From: a virus
Virus record (IMG/VR): IMGVR_UViG_3300031974_000143
Coordinates: 1 to 31,282 of that record
Reading direction: 5' to 3' (one strand)
DNA: 31,282 nucleotides
This document shows positions 9,365-15,733 of this stretch, piece by piece. Position 1 is the stretch's first letter. Each line of letters opens with the position of its first letter. The notes beneath the pieces were generated by a model. It was not told the origin of the DNA and did not search any database. It worked only from the letters and a program-made list of their open reading frames with translations. The position numbers and the translations under genes are program-made.

Positions 9365-9596
9365 GGCTTCAAGAGCCAAATCTTTACAAAATAATGAAAT
9401 TTTCCAAAGCATTTTAAAGGATTTGCGAGAGCGTCAGTTAGAGGTTTTCGCAAGTAGCAGCGCGAGTGAGGTGGAGAAACGTGAGGACGCACACGCCATT
9501 TTGCGAGCATTAAATGAAATAGAGTATATTCTGCAAGCAGATATTAATGCAGAAAAGCTCATAGAAAAGAAAGGAACGGCACTGCATGGCAACTGA
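9348..9596 (+). CDS. Small hypothetical protein between portal and scaffold (82 aa)
   Basis: This is a charged helical protein beginning MDYKVRASRAKSLQNNEIFQ and ending with a helix that carries the phrase LRALNEIEYILQADINAEK. It starts inside the end of the portal gene after a GGGAATGGGAA stretch that can serve as ribosome site, and it overlaps the start of the scaffold gene by 11 bases. This tight placement shows co-translation with head genes. Small proteins at this location occur in many podoviruses without known function. A head-assembly role is only inferred. Confidence 0.65.
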   Translation: MDYKVRASRAKSLQNNEIFQSILKDLRERQLEVFASSSASEVEKREDAHAILRALNEIEYILQADINAEKLIEKKGTALHGN

Positions 9597-10572
9597 ACCT
9601 ACAAAGGGCAGCATTGACGCTGTCACAGAAATGGTGATGGAAACACCTAAAAACGAAAATCCGAACGAGGAAACTGAAACACCTGTTGAGGCAAGTCAAG
9701 ACGTTGAACCTGAGGCAGAAGTAGAGGTTGCTGAGAGTGAGGATGACACTGACTATAGTAGTGATGAAGAAACTATAGGTGAGGATGAATTTGAAGGCGG
9801 CGAAGCCGCTCCCTTGGAACTTTCTGATGACATCGAAATTGAATATAAAGCTGATGGTGTAATGAAGAAGGCAACCCTTGGGGAGCTAAAGCGAAGCCGC
9901 GCTGGACAAGATTATATCCAAAAAGGAATGGAACAAAACGCTCAAGCGCGAAAAGAGTTAGAGCAAATGGCTATTTCTATTAAACAAGAACGTGAACAGT
10001 TGTTGCAAAAATTTGAACAATTTAACAATGGCGATGTTCCACAAATGCCGCAAAAACCACCAAAGGAACTACAAAATAGTGACCCTCTTGGTTATTTGGA
10101 AAAAATGGAACAATACCGTGAGCAAGTTGCCGAATTTGAGAAGTTTCAAGACGAAGCAGATCATCTGCGTCAACAGCAAATCGCGCAAGAACAACAAGCC
10201 GAAGAGTTATATATTGCTCAACAAGCCGAAGCTTTACGAAAAGAAATACCTGAACTGAATGACCCTGAGAAAAGCAAGAAGCTTTTAACAGATATTACAG
10301 AAACGGTTACGTCTTTTTACGGAGTACCTGAGGAAATTGTTGGCAAACTTACTCATGGTTGGGAGTTCAAAATTATGCGTGATGCGGTTGCCTATCGTAA
10401 GCTAATGGCAAACAAAGACAAAGTTGTTGAAAAATCAAAGGGCGCTCGTCCAATGGTTAAGCCAGGTGCAAAGCGTAGTGAAAATGTTTCAGCGAAAAAA
10501 CAACAACAAGCACGTTCTAGGATGAAGCAAAAAGGCGATATTAATAGTGTCGCTGATTATTTATTGTCTTAG
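9586..10572 (+). CDS. Capsid scaffolding protein (328 aa)
   Basis: Scaffolding proteins guide capsid subunits into procapsids and then leave. This protein has the expected composition. A strongly acidic N-terminal third (PNEETETPVEASQDVEPEAE) is followed by a folded segment around DIEIEYKADGVMKKATLGEL. Then come long coiled coils rich in Gln and Glu (EQNAQARKELEQMAISIKQE), and a basic C-terminus (ARSRMKQKGDINSVADYLLS), which is usually the part that binds capsid protein. It directly precedes the major capsid gene, the normal place for a scaffold. AAAGGA upstream of the ATG is a good ribosome site. Confidence 0.78.
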   Translation: MATEPTKGSIDAVTEMVMETPKNENPNEETETPVEASQDVEPEAEVEVAESEDDTDYSSDEETIGEDEFEGGEAAPLELSDDIEIEYKADGVMKKATLGELKRSRAGQDYIQKGMEQNAQARKELEQMAISIKQEREQLLQKFEQFNNGDVPQMPQKPPKELQNSDPLGYLEKMEQYREQVAEFEKFQDEADHLRQQQIAQEQQAEELYIAQQAEALRKEIPELNDPEKSKKLLTDITETVTSFYGVPEEIVGKLTHGWEFKIMRDAVAYRKLMANKDKVVEKSKGARPMVKPGAKRSENVSAKKQQQARSRMKQKGDINSVADYLLS

Positions 10573-10587
10573 CGAAAGGACTAAAAA

Positions 10588-11580
10588 ATGGCTGTTACAG
10601 CAAATACAAACGAGACGTATGACGTCACGACAATTCGGGAAGATTTATCTGAAGCTATGGCCTCAATAAGCCCTACTGAAACTATTTTTATGAGCACTAT
10701 CGGTTCTCGTAATGTCGATAATACCTACTTTGAATGGAGTGAAGTTGACCTGGCAGCAACTACCGCAAACCGCCAAATTGAGGGCGATGTGGGGTTGTCT
10801 AATACAGCGCCAACTAATGCTGTTCGTAAAGGTGGTTACACACAGATTTCAGCTAAAGTTGTAGAAGTATCATCTACTAACCAAGCTGTTAATGGTGTAG
10901 CAAATGCACAAACGGTTGCAAAGCAAGTTGCTTACAAACTAAGCGAGTTAAAGCGGGATATGGAAGCCATGTTATTGGCGAACGTAGCCGCCAGCGCAGG
11001 TGCATCTGGTACTGCTAGACAAACAGCAGGCTTGCCAGCTTATTTAACTTCAAACGTTTCGCGTGGTACTGGTGGTGCTAATGGTACTACGTCAGGAACA
11101 GGTGAGGCTGGGTTTGTCAACGCAGCAGCAACAGACGGTACACTACGTGCTTTAACAGAAACATTGCTTAAAACAGTAATTGCTTCTTGTTGGGATGCAG
11201 GTGCACAGCCAACTGTTGTACTTTGTGGATCAGCTCAAAAGCAAAAAATGTCTACATTCACTGGTAACGCAACACGTTACAAGGAAGCAGAAGATAGCAA
11301 GCTAAATGCTGCTATTGATGTGTACATTTCTGATTTTGGTGAGTTACAGATCGTGCCATCGCGTCATATGCGTGTGCGCACAGTTAGCAGTGTAGACTAT
11401 ACACCAGATGTATTTGTTCTTGATCCAAACTATGCGGAAGTTGCTTATCTACAAACAGCGAAGCAAGAACCATTAGCGAAAACTGGTCTGTCAGAGCGCC
11501 GCCTAATAAGCTGCGAATATGGACTTCAAGTTACTTCGCAAAAAGCACATGGTGTCGTTGCAGACGTAAACGCATCATAA
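10588..11580 (+). CDS. Major capsid protein, SU10/DUF5309 type (330 aa)
   Basis: This is the shell-forming HK97-fold subunit. Recognisable segments of the SU10-type (DUF5309) capsid family are the N-terminal phrase TIREDLSEAMASISPTETIF, the TYFEWSEVDLA stretch, SELKRDMEAMLLAN with its long helix, and the C-terminal segment around SERRLISCEYGLQVTSQKA. The length of 330 residues is normal for the family. The gene has a strong ribosome site (AAAGGA), follows scaffold and is followed by a GNRA-loop hairpin. Codon use looks GC-richer than its neighbours, as expected for the most highly translated gene. Confidence 0.85.
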   Translation: MAVTANTNETYDVTTIREDLSEAMASISPTETIFMSTIGSRNVDNTYFEWSEVDLAATTANRQIEGDVGLSNTAPTNAVRKGGYTQISAKVVEVSSTNQAVNGVANAQTVAKQVAYKLSELKRDMEAMLLANVAASAGASGTARQTAGLPAYLTSNVSRGTGGANGTTSGTGEAGFVNAAATDGTLRALTETLLKTVIASCWDAGAQPTVVLCGSAQKQKMSTFTGNATRYKEAEDSKLNAAIDVYISDFGELQIVPSRHMRVRTVSSVDYTPDVFVLDPNYAEVAYLQTAKQEPLAKTGLSERRLISCEYGLQVTSQKAHGVVADVNAS

Positions 11581-11588
11581 TAAAGTCT

Positions 11589-11610
11589 AGGGGGGCAGAA
11601 ATGCCCCTCT
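11589..11610 (+). terminator. Nine-base-pair hairpin with GAAA tetraloop after the capsid gene
   Basis: AGGGGGGCA (11589-11597) pairs with TGCCCCTCT (11602-11610), with one G-U pair, around the loop GAAA. The hairpin begins nine bases after the capsid stop codon. There is no U-tract behind it; the next gene's ribosome site (ACGGAGGA) follows instead. It may therefore be a partial attenuator or an mRNA-stabilising 3' end that raises capsid mRNA over the downstream small genes. The pairing is seen directly; the role is inferred. Confidence 0.6.
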
Positions 11611-11626
11611 ACCTACGGAGGATTTT

Positions 11627-11863
11627 ATGAAAATAAAAATAACAACAGATCGCAAACCTTTTATCGACGAAGAGCAATTAGAGCAAGGCGCAGAAGTAGA
11701 AGTTTCTGATGAAGAAGCGAAAGTATTTATAGAAAATGGTTTTGCAGTAGAAGTCACAGATAAACCTAAACGAGCACGTAATAAAAAAGGCCAACTTATG
11801 GCAGATGATCCCAACACCCCAGATGTGAATGAGGCGTGGGAAGGTGGAGAAGCCCCAGAATGA
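11627..11863 (+). CDS. Small acidic post-capsid protein (78 aa)
   Basis: The protein begins MKIKITTDRKPFIDEEQLEQ and contains VEVSDEEAKVFIENGFAVEV, a short beta-helix-beta unit common in small phage head genes that follow the capsid gene. The middle is basic (KPKRARNKKGQ) and the end acidic (VNEAWEGGEAPE). GGAGGA at 11617-11622 is a near-perfect ribosome site. Its stop overlaps the next start as ATGA. A head-completion or decoration role is plausible from the location but no conserved motif proves it. Confidence 0.6.
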   Translation: MKIKITTDRKPFIDEEQLEQGAEVEVSDEEAKVFIENGFAVEVTDKPKRARNKKGQLMADDPNTPDVNEAWEGGEAPE

Positions 11864-12144
11864 GCGATACGATATTAGATACCACTTACCACACAGAAGA
11901 TGATAAACTCATTGTGCAGCGTTCTCAGGACGTGCAGCGCATACTTGATTTTAACAAAGAGCGAAATATAGACGGTCATAACCGTAATAGCGAAATGCGT
12001 TTGGCTGGATCTATTCCTTTTGTCATTGCAGAAATGTGGGCAAAGGAGTGTGGTGCAAAAATAGGATCGCAAGAGTTCATGGAATATGTTAAAAAGAAAC
12101 TTATGAGTGGTGAATTTTCAAAACTTATTGCAAACGGATTTTAA
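11860..12144 (+). CDS. Hypothetical protein (94 aa)
   Basis: The start was placed at 11860 because this ATG overlaps the upstream stop (ATGA) and has AAGGTGGAG ahead of it; an ATG at 11836 in the same frame has no such support. The sequence starts MSDTILDTTYHTEDDKLIVQ and contains VQRILDFNKERNIDGHNRNS, MRLAGSIPFVIAEMWAKECG and FMEYVKKKLMSGEFSKL. The same arrangement, with a central hydrophobic helix and a lysine-rich end, occurs in small virion-region proteins of marine phages. The function is unknown. It stands between head genes and the lysis block. Confidence 0.65.
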   Translation: MSDTILDTTYHTEDDKLIVQRSQDVQRILDFNKERNIDGHNRNSEMRLAGSIPFVIAEMWAKECGAKIGSQEFMEYVKKKLMSGEFSKLIANGF

Positions 12145-12145
12145 A

Positions 12146-12358
12146 ATGAAAACCATGTCAGATTATACAGCAATATTAATAGCTATATTCACTGCACTTA
12201 TTGCTGCGGCGTGGTGGGTAATGAATAATATTTTAACTAATAAATCTAAAGTTGTACTTTTAGAGCAGAAAACAGACATGATGATAAAGCTGATGGAAGA
12301 AATGCGCGAAGATCAGAAAGAAATGCGTAGAGACGTTCATCAGCTAATGAAAAAATGA
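12146..12358 (+). CDS. Small single-TM, coiled-coil membrane protein, lysis-block type (70 aa)
   Basis: The start MKTMSDYTAIL at 12146 follows the upstream stop by one base; a longer in-frame start at 12107 would run deep into the preceding gene. Residues of about 7 to 25 (YTAILIAIFTALIAAAWWVM) form one membrane helix. The rest is a charged coiled coil (KTDMMIKLMEEMREDQKEMR) ending HQLMKK. This topology resembles XhlA-type holin partners and small spanin-like proteins. Its position at the head of a block ending in endolysin supports a lysis role, but no family motif is decisive. Confidence 0.6.
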   Translation: MKTMSDYTAILIAIFTALIAAAWWVMNNILTNKSKVVLLEQKTDMMIKLMEEMREDQKEMRRDVHQLMKK

Positions 12359-12834
12359 TTGACCCCGTCAGTTGTGTAGCTTTGGCTAGTGGCGCATTTA
12401 AGGCGCTCAAGGGCGCTGTGGCGGCAGGCCGTGATCTCCAAGACTGTACAAATCAAATGATAAGTTGGGGGCAAGCCTTTAGCGATTGGGGTAATTTAGA
12501 AGAACGTGAGAAAAATCCACCCTTCTGGCAGAAAACATTTAAAGGCAGTGATAGCAGTAACGCGCTGGAAATTTTCGCTCATAAGAAGAAAATGCAGGCT
12601 CTTCGGGAAGAAATGAAAGAATTTGTGACGTGGCACTACGGCAAAAGCGGCTACGAAGAACTCCTGGCAATAGAGGCGCAAATGCGAAAAAAACGAAAAG
12701 CCGAAGTATATAGGAAACAACAGCAAATTGATAGTCTTATTAATTTTGCTATTGGGGCAGTAATTTTCAGCATTGGTGCAGCAGTTATATTTTTTATATT
12801 TTACCTATGGGGTAGTAAACAAGGGCGCTGGTAA
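12355..12834 (+). CDS. Hypothetical membrane protein with C-terminal TM helix (159 aa)
   Basis: The first 30 residues are small and hydrophobic (VALASGAFKALKGAVAAGRD). A soluble helical, basic middle follows (LEEREKNPPFWQKTFKGS and MRKKRKAEVYRKQQQ). One strong membrane helix lies near the C-terminus (FAIGAVIFSIGAAVIFFIF), before GSKQGRW. The gene overlaps its upstream neighbour by four bases (ATGA) and the next gene by one base (TAATG), so it belongs to the lysis block. A holin-associated or virion membrane role is possible. I do not recognise the family. Confidence 0.6.
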   Translation: MIDPVSCVALASGAFKALKGAVAAGRDLQDCTNQMISWGQAFSDWGNLEEREKNPPFWQKTFKGSDSSNALEIFAHKKKMQALREEMKEFVTWHYGKSGYEELLAIEAQMRKKRKAEVYRKQQQIDSLINFAIGAVIFSIGAAVIFFIFYLWGSKQGRW

Positions 12835-12995
12835 TGTGGGTTTTATTATGGTTGCAGGTTATAAGCGGAACATTTGACCACTATCATATTGGCAGTCATA
12901 GCACTGAAGAAGCATGTAAATTGGCACTTAAAGAAGCTAAAGTATTAGTTACAAATAATAATTCTAAAGTTGTGTGTATTAAAATAGAACGGTGA
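12834..12995 (+). CDS. Tiny secreted or membrane-anchored protein with two Cys (53 aa)
   Basis: The start overlaps the preceding stop as TAATG. The peptide begins with a hydrophobic segment (MWVLLWLQVISG) like a short signal sequence. The body carries FDHYHIGSHSTEEACKL and ends NSKVVCIKIER, giving two Cys about 20 residues apart that could form a disulfide outside the cytoplasm. Small proteins of this pattern are frequent in marine phage lysis regions, without known function. The protein at 14904-15116 has a similar plan. The stop overlaps the next start (GTGA). Confidence 0.55.
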   Translation: MWVLLWLQVISGTFDHYHIGSHSTEEACKLALKEAKVLVTNNNSKVVCIKIER

Positions 12996-13105
12996 TACTG
13001 AAACAATTTCGCAATAAATATATTGTATATGACAAAAACGGAAAAGTAGTTATAATTACCAAAGACAAAAAAGTAGCAATAGCACATGCTAGGTCAAAAA
13101 AATGA
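12992..13105 (+). CDS. Tiny basic protein with GTG start (37 aa)
   Basis: GTG at 12992 overlaps the upstream stop by four bases, and the final TGA overlaps the downstream ATG by four bases, so the gene fits exactly between its neighbours. The peptide reads MILKQFRNKYIVYDKNG and then KVVIITKDKKVAIAHARSKK, nine or more of its residues being Lys. The pattern suggests two beta strands and a short helix. The exact fit with stop/start overlaps on both sides is the main support. The function is unknown. Confidence 0.5.
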   Translation: MILKQFRNKYIVYDKNGKVVIITKDKKVAIAHARSKK

Positions 13106-13467
13106 CAGAATTTGATAAAGCTGACATTAACGGCAATGGCGTTATAGAACGCAACGAATGGAATAAACTTGCCTTAGAAGATCGCAGACTAGAAATGATA
13201 GACCGCGATTTAAAGAGGAACGCAGAGCGAAGATTTACAGGATTTGCGTTAGCTGGCATGTTAATTTATCCATTTATAATATTATTAGCGTCTGTTCTTG
13301 GCTTTGATAAAGCTGCTAGTTTAATAACAGATATTGCCTCAGTTTACGTAATTGCCGCATCAGGTGTGGTTGCCGCTTTCATGGGTTTTAATGCCTACAG
13401 CGCAAAGGCTGACAATAAAAAATCTAACATTCAAATGGAGAGCAACAATGATGACGTTGTTAGGTAG
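13102..13467 (+). CDS. Two-TM membrane protein with an EF-hand-type loop (121 aa)
   Basis: Residues 8-19 (DINGNGVIERNE) fit the canonical EF-hand calcium loop: acidic or amide side chains at loop positions 1, 3, 5, 9 and 12, Gly at 6 and Ile at 8. A charged helix follows (EDRRLEMIDRDLKRNAERRF), then two membrane segments (FALAGMLIYPFIILLASVLG and YVIAASGVVAAFMGF). It lies directly before the three-TM holin, overlapping it by 20 bases. A holin or holin-regulator role is likely from topology and place. Calcium binding is a prediction from the single loop; EF-hands normally work in pairs. Confidence 0.6.
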   Translation: MTEFDKADINGNGVIERNEWNKLALEDRRLEMIDRDLKRNAERRFTGFALAGMLIYPFIILLASVLGFDKAASLITDIASVYVIAASGVVAAFMGFNAYSAKADNKKSNIQMESNNDDVVR

Positions 13468-13906
13468 TTTATTAGGTTTTGGTACATCGTTTTTGCCAGA
13501 AGTTTTAAATTATTTCAAAGCTAGTCAAGATCACAAACACAACTTGGAACGTATGCAAGTTGAAATGGAAATGATGACAAAGCGTAATGAGCTAAAGCTA
13601 AACATTATTGATAAGCAAGCAGAGATAAAAGAAACAGAAGGATTGTATAAACATGATGCAATTGATGCAGGGGGTTTTGTCAACGCATTACGAGGTAGTG
13701 TGCGCCCTATTATCACTTATGCTTTTTTTGGTCTTTTCGTTGCCGTACAAGTAGTTGTTATGATGAAGGTTATTAACGAAGGTGGTAATTGGCAAGACGC
13801 TATACCTTTAATGTGGACGCCAGAAACACAAGGATTGTTCGCAGCGATTATGTCTTTCTGGTTTGGTAATCGCGCTGTTTCTAAATATTATGGTGTAAAA
13901 AAATGA
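13448..13906 (+). CDS. Holin, gene-transfer-agent three-TM type (152 aa)
   Basis: Holins open the cytoplasmic membrane so that endolysin reaches the cell wall. The start was set at 13448 (MMTLLGSLLGFGTSF), which follows GGAGAG by a normal distance; the in-frame ATG at 13352 would overlap the upstream gene by over 100 bases. There is an N-terminal hydrophobic segment, a charged coiled coil (MQVEMEMMTKRNELKLNIID), a strong membrane helix (YAFFGLFVAVQVVVMMKVI) and a C-terminal one ending MSFWFGNRAVSKYYG. The FWFGNR ending is typical of the alphaproteobacterial GTA-release holin family. It is followed by an accessory membrane protein and a GH19 endolysin. Confidence 0.75.
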   Translation: MMTLLGSLLGFGTSFLPEVLNYFKASQDHKHNLERMQVEMEMMTKRNELKLNIIDKQAEIKETEGLYKHDAIDAGGFVNALRGSVRPIITYAFFGLFVAVQVVVMMKVINEGGNWQDAIPLMWTPETQGLFAAIMSFWFGNRAVSKYYGVKK

Positions 13907-14163
13907 AGGTAAATATTGGGTTAGCTTTTGCAATGGCTGTACAGTTGGTTGCACTGGTCTGGTATATTTCTGGGCTTGTGCATGACTTGGAACACTTAAA
14001 ACAAACTGTATCAGCGCAAGATGAACTTATACGTCTTATAGACCAAGACGTTGATGACCTATGGGCATTCTGTACTTTCACGGAAAATAAATGGGCAGAA
14101 GCATATTCAAGCGATATGGTTTATGAACGATTATGTGGCACTAAGGAATTTATCAATGAGTGA
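13903..14163 (+). CDS. Single-TM coiled-coil lysis accessory protein (86 aa)
   Basis: The gene overlaps the holin by four bases (ATGA) and the endolysin start by eight. One membrane helix comes first (IGLAFAMAVQLVALVWYISG), followed by a coiled coil (HDLEHLKQTVSAQDELIRL) and a Cys-containing end (WAFCTFTENKWAEAYS). This order, a TM anchor then a periplasmic coiled coil, resembles i-spanins and XhlA-like proteins. I see no matching lipoprotein o-spanin gene, so a spanin call is unsafe. Its place between holin and endolysin strongly suggests a lysis function. Confidence 0.6.
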   Translation: MKVNIGLAFAMAVQLVALVWYISGLVHDLEHLKQTVSAQDELIRLIDQDVDDLWAFCTFTENKWAEAYSSDMVYERLCGTKEFINE

Positions 14164-14764
14164 TGCACTTAAAAAACTCCAAACAAAAATAAACGCAAAC
14201 GCTGATGGCAGTTTTGGCCCACAGACCGCTAAAGCTATCTGTAATCATTATGTGCTAAACCCAGAACGTGGGGCGCATTTTCTTGGGCAGTTAGTGCATG
14301 AAAGTGGTACGTTTAAATATACAGAGGAAAACTTAAATTATTCTAAAGAAGCTATTTTAAAAGTTTTTGGTAAGTATTTTAAAACAGAGGCAGATGCTGA
14401 AAGTTGTGCACGTAACCCACAAGCCCTAGCAGATCGTGTATATGGTCACCGTTATGGTAATGACGGTCAAGGGTATCTATGGCGCGGCAGAGGTTTTCTG
14501 CAATGCACTTTCAAAGAAAATTACGCGATGTTTGCTAATGACATGAATTTGCCAGAGGTAATGAAAGATCCAGATTTAGTTGCTACAGATTACCCTATGG
14601 AAAGTGCTTTATGGTTTTTCAAAAGAAATGATTTATGGGAAATGTGTGATGTTGCGCCAACTAATGAAAGCGTAAAAGCCCTGACAAAAAGAGTTAATGG
14701 CGGTTACAATGGATTAAAGCACCGCCAAGAAGAAACTATGAAAATTTATAAATGGTTAGCTTAA
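14156..14764 (+). CDS. Endolysin, glycoside hydrolase family 19 with N-terminal peptidoglycan-binding-like segment (202 aa)
   Basis: GH19 endolysins cleave the glycan strands of peptidoglycan. The start at 14156 (MSDALKKLQTKINA) has AAGGA upstream; longer in-frame starts overlap the upstream gene heavily. Residues 5-27 (LKKLQTKINANADGSFGPQT) resemble a shortened peptidoglycan-binding repeat. The catalytic domain shows FLGQLVHESG with Glu49 as the likely acid, EENLNYS with the second Glu pair at 57-58, and the signature YLWRGRGFLQCTFKENY at 107-123. VNGGYNGLKHR closes the domain. It is the last gene before the terminator at 14771. Confidence 0.9.
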   Translation: MSDALKKLQTKINANADGSFGPQTAKAICNHYVLNPERGAHFLGQLVHESGTFKYTEENLNYSKEAILKVFGKYFKTEADAESCARNPQALADRVYGHRYGNDGQGYLWRGRGFLQCTFKENYAMFANDMNLPEVMKDPDLVATDYPMESALWFFKRNDLWEMCDVAPTNESVKALTKRVNGGYNGLKHRQEETMKIYKWLA

Positions 14765-14802
14765 AATAAAAACCTCAGTCAGCGGTTAGACTAACTGAGG
14801 TT
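14761..14802. terminator. Hairpin terminator between converging operons
   Basis: AACCTCAGT (14771-14779) pairs perfectly with ACTGAGGTT (14794-14802) around a 14-base loop that can add a two-pair inner stem. On the - strand the hairpin is followed at once by TTTTTATTTT (complement of 14761-14770), a strong rho-independent terminator for the leftward early operon. On the + strand only a short T-run follows, so it is weaker there. It sits exactly where the two transcription units meet. Confidence 0.8.
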
Positions 14803-14852
14803 TCCATATCCATCGAACCAAGGAGACCAATCCCCAGAGGTACTGCTTTTTT

Positions 14853-14891
14853 GAAACTAAAATAAAGAAGCAAATATAATTTTAAAGTTTC
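14853..14891. repeat. Inverted repeat in the convergent intergenic gap
   Basis: GAAACTAAAAT (14853-14863) pairs with ATTTT-AA-AGTTTC (14879-14891), leaving a 15-base A-rich loop and a two-base bulge. It lies in the 3' region of the leftward operon, between the last gene and the terminator at 14771. It may be an RNA-stabilising or secondary termination structure. The remainder of the 139-base gap 14765-14903 shows no gene that I can support. Confidence 0.4.
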
Positions 14892-14903
14892 ATTTTTATT
14901 ATG

Positions 14904-15116
14904 TCAAGGTCTAGGCATAGGCTTTACAAGCTTATTAGAGGCGTGTGTAGTGCCTTTACAGTGTATTAGCACATTATCGTGGTGTTGCTCCATTATATCG
15001 AACATAGCCTCTTTAGAATAGCTGCAAGCGTCATAGCTAGGAAATAGTATTTGATGCGTTAGTGGTTCGCCTTGAACAAAATAAGTAAGAATCATAAAAG
15101 TGTAATATTTAATCAT
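14904..15116 (-). CDS. Small secreted-type protein with two Cys, last gene of leftward operon (70 aa)
   Basis: The N-terminus (MIKYYTFMILTYFVQG) looks like a short signal or anchor segment. The body contains HQILFPSYDACSYSKEAMFD and NVLIHCKGTTH, with two Cys about 22 residues apart. The plan is the same as in the 53-residue protein at 12834-12995. The start has GGAG eleven bases upstream (complement of 15127 area), which decides the strand. It is the gene nearest the terminator. Function unknown; an envelope-located small protein is the best guess. Confidence 0.55.
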   Translation of the reverse strand: MIKYYTFMILTYFVQGEPLTHQILFPSYDACSYSKEAMFDIMEQHHDNVLIHCKGTTHASNKLVKPMPRP

Positions 15117-15163
15117 TGTGTTTTCTCCATTGGTTTTGTACTATTCGCATGGGGCAGTTTTCA

Positions 15164-15370
15164 TCATAATTTTGGTAGTCCACGTTCCCCTGTGGCTGCC
15201 CCACGACAATCTTTATAACAATTAGCTGCAAAGCCTTTTGGTTTAAATTTCATAAATCTATGTTTAGCGTTTTCTTGATCTTCTACAGCTACTGACTGCA
15301 TCATAATTGCTATTTCATCTTCAGTTGGTTCTCTGTTGAACTTCTTTTTATATGCCTCAATGTAGTTCAT
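15164..15370 (-). CDS. Hypothetical early protein (68 aa)
   Basis: The protein begins MNYIEAYKKKFNREPTEDEI, a helical phrase often seen in small phage proteins of unknown function, and continues AIMMQSVAVEDQENAKHRFM. The C-terminal half contains two Cys (ANCYKDCRG). The start overlaps the stop of the upstream gene by four bases (ATGA), which supports reality and strand. It is followed by a 47-base gap with no evident signal. No family recognised. Confidence 0.5.
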   Translation of the reverse strand: MNYIEAYKKKFNREPTEDEIAIMMQSVAVEDQENAKHRFMKFKPKGFAANCYKDCRGAATGERGLPKL

Positions 15371-15549
15371 ATATTATACCCTTTTTGTCTAAGTAACTTA
15401 ACGTAGTCTGTTAGTTCACGCTTTGCATACTCATAGTTTCTTAACGCATTGCGGTCAGCGTCATGTTTAAACCGTTCTTCTAACCACTTTGCTTCTTGTT
15501 GTTTAAAATACTTTAGCTCCTGTTGTTGTTGATAATTAAGTTTTTTCAC
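15367..15549 (-). CDS. Small coiled-coil early protein (60 aa)
   Basis: The protein is almost entirely helical and charged: MKKLNYQQQQELKYFKQQEA, then FKHDADRNALRNYEYAKREL and a C-terminal VKLLRQKGYNI. It overlaps the downstream gene by four bases and the upstream HTH gene by 14. Such short helical proteins may serve as binding partners or inhibitors of host proteins, but nothing in the sequence shows a specific function. Confidence 0.5.
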   Translation of the reverse strand: MKKLNYQQQQELKYFKQQEAKWLEERFKHDADRNALRNYEYAKRELTDYVKLLRQKGYNI

Positions 15550-15733
15550 TGCGCTGACCTTGTTTGATAACCCACCAATGTATGTTGTTGCGTTTGACGA
15601 AGTTGTTTAAGGCTTGCAAAGACATATTTAGTTTTTTTGCTGCCTCTGTTTGCGTAGTATTTTTAGAGAATTGCGCTACTAGTTTAAAACGTTCACGCTT
15701 ATGTCTCTCAGTCATTTGTTCCCAAGTTTCCAT
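15536..15733 (-). CDS. Small helix-turn-helix DNA-binding protein (65 aa)
   Basis: The middle of this protein carries a clear helix-turn-helix: TQTEAAKKLNMSLQALNNFV, with the first helix TEAAKKLN, a turn at MS and a recognition helix LQALNNFVKRN. The ends are charged and Trp-containing (METWEQMTERHKRERF and IHWWVIKQGQ). The start overlaps the stop of the tiny membrane gene upstream (TAATG). It may be a transcription factor of the phage early program or a host-directed regulator. Its target is unknown. Confidence 0.6.
   Translation of the reverse strand: METWEQMTERHKRERFKLVAQFSKNTTQTEAAKKLNMSLQALNNFVKRNNIHWWVIKQGQRSEKT

Noticed and set aside
13352-13447. Extended N-terminus for the holin
   Set aside because: It would overlap the EF-hand gene over its C-terminal third and lacks a ribosome site, while ATG 13448 has GGAGAG at a good distance.
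14051-14155. Extended N-terminus for the endolysin
   Set aside because: The added residues do not resemble a signal or wall-binding segment and run through the upstream gene; ATG 14156 has AAGGA upstream.
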